Under the pieces are notes generated by a model. It was not told where the DNA came from. It did not search any database and saw nothing but the letters and a program-made list of their open reading frames with translations. Positions 28,077 through 36,225 of a DNA stretch of 36,225 bases are shown here, in pieces (the first letter of the stretch is position 1; every line of letters begins with the position of its first letter). Origin of the DNA: Pelomyxa schiedti (Eukaryota; Evosea; Pelobiontida; Pelomyxidae); NCBI GenBank assembly GCA_020536535.1, contig JAHLWZ010000962.1, positions 1,443 to 37,667 of the forward strand, in the 5' to 3' direction. A program made the position numbers and the translations under genes.

Positions 28077-31000
28077 ATGCGGTCCGCCTCAACAGCAACG
28101 ACGACGCGATCGCGCCCCGATGATGACTCGGCCAACAGCAGCAGCACGGGCGGTGGGGGGGGGCGAGGCCGGCACTCTGTCGACGTGGTGTACGACGCAC
28201 ACGAGAGGGAGCAGACAACCCATGCCGCCGCTGCGGCCACGGCCTCAGGTTCTCCCCAAGGAGGGGGAGGACCAGGAGGGGGGCCACACGACTGCTACTA
28301 CTCAGGCGGGGGCGGGGGGGGCACAGGGGGCGAAGGCGGGGGGGCACTGGGCCTGGGGGCTGCGGCCAAGCCATTCGCTGTGGCTTACAGTGTCGCCACA
28401 AAAAGAAGCGATATCATTGTATGTGATTGGCTGTGTGTGTTGTGCGTTGTGATGCCTTGCCGCGTTCTGCTTTGAGAGATCAAGTTAAAATAAAATAACA
28501 GATACAACTAAAATGAAACCAAAGAGTTATAAAATTGACACGTAAATCTAGGTGTATTGTTTTCATGTAAGAATAGGGTAAGGCTCCTGCTTTCACTTTT
28601 TTTTTTTTTTTTGCTTTTGCGTTGTTGATTAATTGTGGTCACACCAACTAAAGAACAAAGGAGTACCATGTCGCGCAGAGATACAGCGATTTCAGGGAGT
28701 TGCATAAACATGTATTACAGCTTTACTTTGATGTTGACCTTAGTTTCACCCACAGCTAAAGTCTTCATACAAAGTGAAGCTTGCTGAGTTTCCAAGCCGC
28801 ACATTAAGAAATTCTACAAACCAAAAAACCACAAGAGAACTACGGAGACGCATGTTCTATATATATCTCAACGAAGCATTGGAGTACCCACAAATAAGGG
28901 AAGATCCTTGTCTGCTAGAATTTTTGTCCTCAACTAAGGTAAAGGCCTATTTGCGCAGGTTTTATTTTTTTTAAAAAAAAAACAAGCTGGTCTCTGATCA
29001 TGAACTATCTGTTGAAGGTAAGTTTCAGTTTTTTTTCTCCTAACGTAACTCCTGTGGAGTTTTGGCTGCTCGCGGCCTCAATCTTAGCACTGATGATCCT
29101 ATATGTTGCAAACTTGGAATTTATAATGCAGTTTACATTGTGGAGAAAGAAATGCAAGAAACCGACCCGGCATCACTGGGGTCTGGCCCATCCTGGCTTT
29201 CTGAAAATTTTACTTTGTAAGTGACTGAAACACCTTGGTGAAGGTAATTCTACTTACAGCTGTCTGGAAAGCGGTTCAACTGGATTACAATTATCTTTGT
29301 GGACATCAAAGCTTGTTGGCTCCACTTTTTTGGTTTCCTTGACCAAACTAAAAATTTGAAGTAATCTCTTACCCAAGGGAAGTGTGATGATACGTTGTGC
29401 CTCCCTTCCTCAAAATAAAGTTAGTGAACATTGGTACCAGTTTGAATGTTCTTTGTGATAATTGATTTAACTCAGGTTTCCGTTGCATGCAACAAGCCAA
29501 TATAACAAACCTATAAGCGGGGAGTTGCACCTTCGCTTGTACAGGAAAAGTCCTTCAACTCCAACATCCATTTCGACTGAGCCTGTTTTGTCTCCGCAGA
29601 TTGAAAAATTGCGACTGGAGAGAAGAAAAACACGAATGGTCGTACTTTTCGCACTATAACATTACCTGTTCTCATTTATTCTCAGGAACTTCTTAATCAC
29701 AAAGCTAAGTTTGGTTCAACAGGCTGCATTCATATATCCTACACATATTCACCTCCTCAATATAGTTGGGAGGGAGCGCTCTATTTAGAATGTAAATTAT
29801 CCCTCTTTACTACAATTCTAATCAGTTAAGTAATCGGTGCTAAAAATCTCTCTGCACATGATTTGAATGGCTTTTCTGATCCTGTATTCTACTGCCCTCT
29901 TCCACTTCAATTATTCAATATCGGAACAGTATTGTGTCATCAAGTTCGGTCGACAGACATTTAAGACAGACATTCAAAAGAAAACTCTGAACCCCACATG
30001 GAATGAGAAATTCTTTATGATAGTGTCTCCTTTTGGACCTTCTGACCCCGAACCTGTTGTCACCATTGAAGTATGGGACTGGGATAGATTCGGTATGCTA
30101 ATCTCGCAATTATGTGACTTTACACTTTCAAAGGCTCTGGCGATATCATTGGCACAATGCAGCTTATTCTCCCAGAAGTTATTCCCAATACACCACAAGA
30201 TGTGTGGTGTGACATCTATGCTGACCCCTCTGAGGAGAATGTCAACTCCAATGTTGCTAGAGCAATGCACCAAGCTGGGTGGCGACCACATTTTCCCGTC
30301 GTACTTGTACCTGGGTTTGCATCAAGTGAGCTAAAAGTTAAAGAAGGACTGATACCAAAATGGCAAAACGAAGTCGTGTGGCTCTCTCTGACAAAAGTAG
30401 GATTCGTAACTTTTTCTCTTGTCTGATATCTACAGATCGGTACCCAGACTTTCAAGCTACTAGGATTTTCCATGTCTAATGCTGTTCAAAAGCTATCAAA
30501 TCAGGTTTTCTTGCTGTTCTGGGAAATGTATCTGATTCTCCATATGACTAGTTGAGCAAGGTTTCAAACCTATTTTCCAATGAGGAAAATGATGATAATC
30601 CACCTGCTTCCAAGACGAAGGAGGATGTGGAATTTAGGGTTTTAGTTCTGTGTTACTATCTTTTTTGACCACCAAAACATAGAACATGTTATTAACCCAT
30701 GTTTGCTTGGATCCCAATGACGGCCGCTCAGATCCCCCAAGTATTTTACAGGTTATGAACAAGAATCTCAATCTTTTTCCTAGAAATATCACTTCGGGCA
30801 GTTGAAGAAAAAATTGGGCTTATGTACCTTGATCCGAGCACTGCCGGTGCTCCACTCAGCTGGGTTATGGGTCCCCTTGTGGAAACTCTGCAAGAGTTTG
30901 GGTATAACGACACTAATCTTGCCGCTTGCCCTTATGATTGGAGACTTGACCGTGAGTTGAAATGTTCACAAACAAAAAATTTAACAAATTGCAGCACAAT

Positions 31001-33084
31001 ACCTGGAAGAACGAGACCATTACTTTTCCAAACTGAAGCAAACCATAACAACACTGGTAGCCACAAACCATCTCCCAGTTTGCATCCTTGGGCATTCAAT
31101 GGGAAATAGGTAACACCGTTTATTTGAATTCGCTGATGTTTACCTAGGACTATACAGTATTTCTTAAATATGGTCAAGTCCGAGCCTGAAGGTCAACAGT
31201 GGCTTGATAGTCACATACACACTTTTATTGCTGTGGGAGCTCCTTTTTTAGGAGCTGCAAAACCCATCCGAGCTCTGGTATCAAAGAGAAACCTAAAACT
31301 CTTCACTCAGTCTTTTAGTGCACAGGAGACAGGCTTGGACTAGATGCACTTCTTAGTAACGAGGACGCAATTGAATTCGGCCGCTCCTTGAGTATGCCAA
31401 TTGTTTTTTAAATTTTTGTGATGAATGCAGGCAGTGTTCCTTTCTTACTTCCGGTGGGGCATTCATACTATTTTCATGATAAGTCTATGTCCTTTGTTTA
31501 CCTCTCAGATGACTCTGGGACAAAGCCAGTTTCAATTAGCTCCGCTCTTAGTGCTTCTGGGGCAACGGTGCCGTTTTTGTCCCCTCATTCCTTCTTTTAC
31601 CACAATAGAAATCCCAATTTTTCTTTGATCAGTACTATCTCAAAAACCCACTTTTCGGTGGATCTCCTGGCTTTGAAACTATACTTCAACCTCCTCCTGT
31701 GAAACGCCTTTATGCAATTTACGGTATTTCGGTATTCTTATTTCAATTTTCTCACAAGGAACAGGTATTGACTTACCAACTGAGAAGATTTACTTCTACA
31801 AGAAAACCAAAAGTGGCACATTAAGTTTCAACAAAAAACCGGATATTTCCTTGGAAGGCTACAAAATACGAAGCGGAATCGGCTACGAAACACCTGGTTT
31901 TTCAATACTGCTTCCAATACTGTAACTTACATGAAAATGCAGAAACACCTCAACCTTCCATCTTTCAGTACACAGGCATTCACGGTTCTCGTTCTGGTGA
32001 ATAACTTTCCTGAATTAGTATCTTCACTGAAAAACGAAAATGTAGGAGACGGCACGGTTCCTTATGAATCATTAAGCTATTGCTCGACATGGAAGGCGTC
32101 GATTCCAGAAGTAACCATTAATGAACTTTCCAAGGTCGAACACAGGGATATACTGAAGAATAAATTATTCTTCCAACTTCTGATTGACCGGGTATTCCTG
32201 GGTGCCTAACTTCCTGAATTTCTCATAAATAAAGATTGCTCTTGCTCCTGCGAATGTACAACCGCTACTGAGTGAGGACGAACCTCCTCTCCATTCTCAC
32301 TCCCAAACTATTGACCCCTCACTGTTGCATCGAATATCTTTCAGTACACCAAGTATCTTTTCTTGTGAGTACATTCTACTGGATGACTATGCCAGATAGG
32401 TTCATCCCCAGTTCACAGTCTGGCAACAGAGACCGTTGTCTCCCCTTCAAAAACTGCATCTCCAGAAATCGCAAATGTATTTTCGAGTTCTCAAGTACTT
32501 CGAGCGGGATTTCTATTTAAGCAAGGAGAAATTACCCACAAATGGAAGAGGAAATACTTTGTTCTACAGTCTGAAAGCCTTTCGTTTTATTCCACCCCTT
32601 CAGTGTGTTCTTTTAAACAATTGTGCAACTAACAGTTTGTATACCTAGAGTACAACTGCCAGGGGAACTGTATTATTTTCAGAATTAGCAGAACTCAGGC
32701 CAACACCATTTCCCATCGGAGGAATACAACAGCAAGGATTTGTTATGGTGACCAAACAAGAAGGTTCCCAAACCACCATTTTCCTTTGTTCGAAACTTAC
32801 CGCCAAACGCAGAAGAAGTCCGGATTTGTTCCAACAACGCCGAGGACACTGAATCCTGGCTCAAAATACTCACACAAGTCTGGGAACAGCACAAACCCAC
32901 AGCTTCCACACCGGCAACAGCAACAACAACCCACTGCACCACAACCACTTCGTCCGCGGAACCACCCCCACGCACATCCGGTGCTATCCGGAAATACTGT
33001 GGTGTCCCTCTATCCACAACATCTACATCACACACTACTAGTGCCCCCAGCAGTAACACCACACCCCAGCCACAAAGACTGTGA
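28077..33084 (+). CDS. PX - C2 - LCAT-type lipase/acyltransferase - PH protein, multi-exon
   Basis: One gene of about twenty or more exons. N-terminus: Gly-rich low-complexity (28077 on). PX domain over exons 28077-28418, 28661-28711 and 28756-28938: 'QRYSDFRELHKH', then 'PCLLEFLSSTK'. C2 near 29686-30200: 'IGAKNLSAHDLNGFSDP', 'KTLNPTWNEKF', 'VWDWDRFG'. LCAT catalytic domain from 30290: 'FPVVLVPGFASSEL', 'CPYDWRLD', nucleophile GHSMGN at 31090, 'VGAPFLGA', 'FGRSLSSVPFLLP', 'GIDLPTEK', Asp in GDGTVPYESLSY (32049), His in VEHRDIL (32140). PH domain from 32500: 'FKQGEITHKWKRKYFVLQ' to 'ESWLKILTQVWE', then a Thr-rich tail. The full Ser-Asp-His triad is present, so a phospholipase or lipid acyltransferase is expected, targeted to phosphoinositide membranes by PX, C2 and PH. 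Exons between 29018 and 29475 are unresolved. No signal peptide is seen. Confidence 0.85.
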
Positions 33085-33231
33085 CCACCCAGAAAGCTTG
33101 TAATTTTTTCTCCATCCAACCCAAACATAAAAAAAAGAAGGCGCCGTCTAGGCTCCAAAAGAAAGACCTTGGGAGAACCCGCCGCTACAACGCCTCCACC
33201 TACAAGTCTGAAGTTGCTCTTCCAGCAACCG
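33085..33231. other. Intergenic before the tRNA array
   Basis: 3' flank of the PX-C2-LCAT-PH gene. A-rich, no further coding sequence that I can support. Confidence 0.5.
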
Positions 33232-33308
33232 CCCTTTTTTTTTTCTTTTCAAATTTTTTGTACGCACTCCTCTGCAGAAAACCGAGGTATACCAAGTGTT
33301 GCCAGAGA

Positions 33309-33390
33309 GTGTTCTTGGCCGAGTGGTCTAAGGCGGTAGATTCAGGTTCTATTCACTTCGGTGGCGTGGGTTCGAACCCCACAGAACACA
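33309..33390 (+). tRNA. tRNA-Leu (CAG), array unit 1
   Basis: Same gene body as at 27669-27750: acceptor GTGTTCT/AGAACAC, anticodon loop TTCAGGT, long variable arm. A T-rich terminator follows directly. Confidence 0.94.
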
Positions 33391-33699
33391 TCTTTTTCTT
33401 TTTTTTTTTTCTTTCGCTCCATTTTTCTGGAGGCACTAGTGTGTGTGAGGGAGTGACTGACTGTCGACTGTATGTGCCTAGCAACATGATTATGAAACCC
33501 ACCCAAAAATGGGGGAACAAAGTGAATAACAGACAGCTCTCTGATCCAGGCCAGGCACACTACTTACTCATTTGTTAGTCACATCAATACTAGATTGTGT
33601 ATTTGTGAAGCACAATTCTTTTAACAAACAGGTAACAACAGACAACCAACAAAACAAGCCTGGCACGTTCAATGGGAATACTACCCAATACAAAAATTT

Positions 33700-33770
33700 G
33701 GGCTCTGCCCGGAATCGAACCGGGGTCACTTGTACCCGAAACAAGTATTCTGCCACTAAACAACAGAGCC
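33700..33770 (-). tRNA. tRNA-Pro (CGG), array unit 1
   Basis: Acceptor GGCTCTG/CAGAGCC, anticodon stem CTTGT/ACAAG with loop TTCGGGT (CGG), T-stem CCCGG-type with loop TTCGATT. 71 nt, no intron. Confidence 0.92.
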
Positions 33771-33871
33771 TTTCAAAAACAAAAATTGCCTTCTTCTTCC
33801 TGGCAAACCGTTTGTTCCGCATTCATTTTTTTCGGAAACATCTGGGTAGAAGAGGTCTTGTATTCACAGAA

Positions 33872-33943
33872 GCGCTGTTAACTCAGAGGAAGAGTATTGG
33901 ACTTCGGATCCAAGGGTCGCAGGTTCGATCCCTGCACAGCGCG
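33872..33943 (+). tRNA. tRNA-Arg (TCG), array unit 1
   Basis: Acceptor GCGCTGT/ACAGCGC, anticodon stem TTGGA/TCCAA with loop CTTCGGA (TCG), T-arm GCAGG/CCTGC. A T-run follows. Confidence 0.93.
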
Positions 33944-34298
33944 AATCCTTTCTTTTTTCTCCCTGGTGTGTGAAAGGTATGTATGTATGTTACTGTAGAA
34001 GAGAAGTCAACTTTTTGCAGAAGGGCAAACACAAGAAAAGAAGAAAGAGGTTTTTTTTAGATTTCCAAAAAATTTGATTTTGTTTTGGTTTTGCTTTTGC
34101 TTTTTTTTTTTTTTTTTTAAGGGTGTATTTCCTTCCAGTTATGTTGTTTCTTTTTTTTTTTTTTAAGGGTGTATTTCCAGCCATGTTGTTTCAAAAATCT
34201 GAAGCTCTTGGTGGAGGCAGATTGTCTAAGACACCACACGACCACACAAAACCTGATGAAAAAGCCAAGCAACAACTTTTGTTAACAATTAAAAGAGA
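33944..34298. other. Array spacer with A- and T-runs
   Basis: Contains poly-T runs and a locally repeated 'aagggtgtatttcc' segment (near 34120 and 34166). No gene seen. Homologous to 35456-35833, which differs by indels. Confidence 0.6.
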
Positions 34299-34371
34299 TG
34301 GTTCCGCTGGGTGTCGATCCCAGGACCTCAAGTGTGTAAAACTTACGTGCTACCAGTTGCACTACGAAACC
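34299..34371 (-). tRNA. tRNA-Val (TAC), array unit 1
   Basis: Acceptor GGTTTCG/CGGAACC, D-stem GTGC/GCAC, anticodon stem TAAGT/ACTTG with loop TTTACAC (TAC), T-loop TCGACAC-like. TTTT follows in gene sense. Confidence 0.9.
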
Positions 34372-34459
34372 TCAATGAAACAAATAAACAAGAGAGACTG
34401 CACATGATATGATCACCTTTTTAGTTCTCCCGCCAGTCAATAAAAACAAAAAAAAAGTA

Positions 34460-34541
34460 TGTGTTGGGTGGGGTTTGAACCCACGCCTCCGAAGAGACTA
34501 GAGCCTAAATCTAGCGCCTTGGACCACTCGGCCACCAACAC
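34460..34541 (-). tRNA. tRNA-Leu (TAG), array unit 1
   Basis: Acceptor GTGTTGG/CCAACAC, anticodon stem CTAGA/TCTAG with loop TTTAGGC (TAG), long variable arm, T-loop TTCAAAC. A T-run follows in gene sense. Confidence 0.93.
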
Positions 34542-34564
34542 GCGCAACCCCAAACAGACAGAAC

Positions 34565-34693
<129 letters not shown>

Positions 34694-34810
34694 CAACGAA
34701 TTTTCACGTTTTTGACTTTGTTGAAACCCCTTTTTTTTTTTTCTTTCTTAGAATTTTTTGTACACACACTCCTCTGCAGAAAACCGAGGGATACCAAGTG
34801 TTGCCAGAGA

Positions 34811-34892
34811 GTGTTCTTGGCCGAGTGGTCTAAGGCGGTAGATTCAGGTTCTATTCACTTCGGTGGCGTGGGTTCGAACCCCACAGAACACA
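34811..34892 (+). tRNA. tRNA-Leu (CAG), array unit 2
   Basis: Same sequence as the unit 1 copy, including the upstream 'gttgccagaga' and the downstream T-rich tract. Confidence 0.94.
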
Positions 34893-35211
34893 TCTTTTTC
34901 TTTTTTTTTTCTTTCGCTCCATTTTTCTGCAGGCACTAGTGTGTGTGAGAGTGAGTGACTGCCTGTGCCTTGCAACATGATTATGAAACCCACCCAAAAA
35001 TGTGGGAACAAAGTGAATAACAGACAACTCTCTGATCCAGGCACTTGTTGCCACCACACCTCACCCCACTACTTACTCAATTTGTTAGTCACATCAATAC
35101 TAGATTGTGTATTTGTGAAGCACAATTCTTTTAACAAACAGGGAACAACAGACAACCAACAAGCCGCCTGGCGCGTTCAATGGGGGAATACCCAACCCAA
35201 TACAAAAATTT

Positions 35212-35282
35212 GGGCTCTGCCCGGAATCGAACCGGGGTCACTTGTACCCGAAACAAGTATTCTGCCACTAAACAACAGAGCC
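35212..35282 (-). tRNA. tRNA-Pro (CGG), array unit 2
   Basis: Same sequence as the unit 1 copy; anticodon loop TTCGGGT. Confidence 0.92.
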
Positions 35283-35383
35283 TTTCAAAAACAAAAATTG
35301 CCTTCTTCTTCCTGGCAAACCGTTTGTTCCGCATTCATTTTTTTCGGAAACATCTGGGTAGAAGAGGTCTTGTATTCACAGAA

Positions 35384-35455
35384 GCGCTGTTAACTCAGAG
35401 GAAGAGTATTGGACTTCGGATCCAAGGGTCGCAGGTTCGATCCCTGCACAGCGCG
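35384..35455 (+). tRNA. tRNA-Arg (TCG), array unit 2
   Basis: Same sequence as the unit 1 copy; anticodon loop CTTCGGA. Confidence 0.93.
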
Positions 35456-35596
35456 AATCCTTTCTTTTTTCTCCCTGGTGTGTGAAAGGGGTACGTATGT
35501 TACTGTAGAAGAGAAGCCAACTCTTTGCAGAAGGGCAAACACAAGAAGAGAAAGTTTTAGATTTCCAAAAAAATTTGATTTTTTGTTTTTGTTTTG

Positions 35597-35631
<35 letters not shown>

Positions 35632-35833
35632 GGTGTATGTATTTCCAGCTATGTTGTTTCAAAAATCTGAAGCTCTCTCTTATTCACCCTTTTGCATAGT
35701 AAGATTTATTTAAAGTAAGTTCTTCCCTTGGTCACACATAATAGTGGATGTGGACGTGGACTGTCTAAGACACCGCCAAACCTGATGAAAAAAAGCCAAG
35801 CAACAAACAACTTTTGTTAACAATTAAAAGAGA
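35456..35833. other. Array spacer, unit 2
   Basis: Long T-run near 35600, otherwise homologous to 33944-34298 with an extra segment of about 55 nt near 35690-35745. No gene seen. Confidence 0.6.
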
Positions 35834-35906
35834 TGGTTCCGCTGGGTGTCGATCCCAGGACCTCAAGTGTGTAAAACTTACGTGCTACCAGTTGCACTAC
35901 GAAACC
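35834..35906 (-). tRNA. tRNA-Val (TAC), array unit 2
   Basis: Same sequence as the unit 1 copy; anticodon loop TTTACAC. Confidence 0.9.
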
Positions 35907-35994
35907 TCAATGAAACAAATAAACAAGAGAGACTGCACATGATATGATCACCTTTTTAGTTCTCCCGCCAGTCAATAAAAACAAAAAAAAAGTA

Positions 35995-36076
35995 TGTGTT
36001 GGGTGGGGTTTGAACCCACGCCTCCGAAGAGACTAGAGCCTAAATCTAGCGCCTTGGACCACTCGGCCACCAACAC
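35995..36076 (-). tRNA. tRNA-Leu (TAG), array unit 2
   Basis: Same sequence as the unit 1 copy; anticodon loop TTTAGGC. Confidence 0.93.
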
Positions 36077-36099
36077 GCGCAACCCCAAACAGACAGAAC

Positions 36100-36225
<126 letters not shown>

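Noticed and set aside
33985-34190. Poly-T tracts and 'aagggtgtatttcc' repeats as a retrotransposon end
   Set aside because: No reverse transcriptase sequence, target duplication or other element feature; they recur only as part of the array unit.

Overview
The window is eukaryotic nuclear DNA from a protist. Most genes are split by short GT-AG introns (about 38-120 nt), there are no bacterial-style operons, and the protein repertoire is ADP-ribosylation factor, cystinosin, Roco, MORN-kinase, TRAF/RING and PX/C2/PH lipid-signalling proteins. The right end is a tandem array of tRNA genes with a (CA)n microsatellite, an arrangement best known from Entamoeba. Together with the Roco and TRAF-like genes this suggests an amoebozoan, perhaps an archamoeba. 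That placement is inference; no ribosomal marker is present.

Left part (1-9335). Members of a lineage-specific protein family (about 350-450 aa, single exon, N-terminal block 'FRDQMVAFMMSSH.RCG', C-terminal block 'VHVVDPSSGV.IFTL') lie at 2-1063, 4397-5605, 6820-8166 and 8202-9335. Between them are a MORN-repeat/coiled-coil/protein-kinase gene (1205-4297) and a minus-strand F-box-like/small-GTPase fusion with a CaaX end (5663-6741). The start of the GTPase gene and of the family gene at 6820 lie in the two arms of a 110-bp imperfect palindrome.

Middle (9336-21142). A Roco gene (9547-13866) encodes Roc, COR and a kinase-like domain that has lost its catalytic motifs. An orphan minus-strand domain fragment (13944-14243) follows. 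A RING/TRAF-type zinc finger/coiled-coil gene (16249-14319), a 2-Cys peroxiredoxin (17299-16405, seven exons, one GC-AG intron), an Arf1-like GTPase (18670-17944) and a small basic hypothetical gene are all on the minus strand. Another family member (20365-19214) and tRNA-Thr(CGT) close this part.

Right part (21219-36225). Three more minus-strand family members (22385-21219, 23634-22462, 26275-25076) surround a diverged plus-strand member (23742-25085), which makes nine in all. Then come a cystinosin homologue (26483-27637, seven exons), tRNA-Leu genes, and a large multi-exon gene (28077-33084) that joins PX, C2, an LCAT-type lipase/acyltransferase and PH domains. From about 33232 to the end there are two copies of a ~1.5 kb unit, each carrying tRNA-Leu(CAG), tRNA-Pro(CGG), tRNA-Arg(TCG), tRNA-Val(TAC), tRNA-Leu(TAG) and a (CA)n tract; the window ends inside the second tract.

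Functional themes are signalling (kinase, Roco, GTPases, TRAF), membrane lipid handling (PX-C2-LCAT-PH, Arf), lysosomal cystine export and peroxide defence. The expanded family has no function that I recognise. Exon boundaries were traced by eye from splice signals, reading phase and known family sequence; most are consistent in phase, and the places where they are not are stated.
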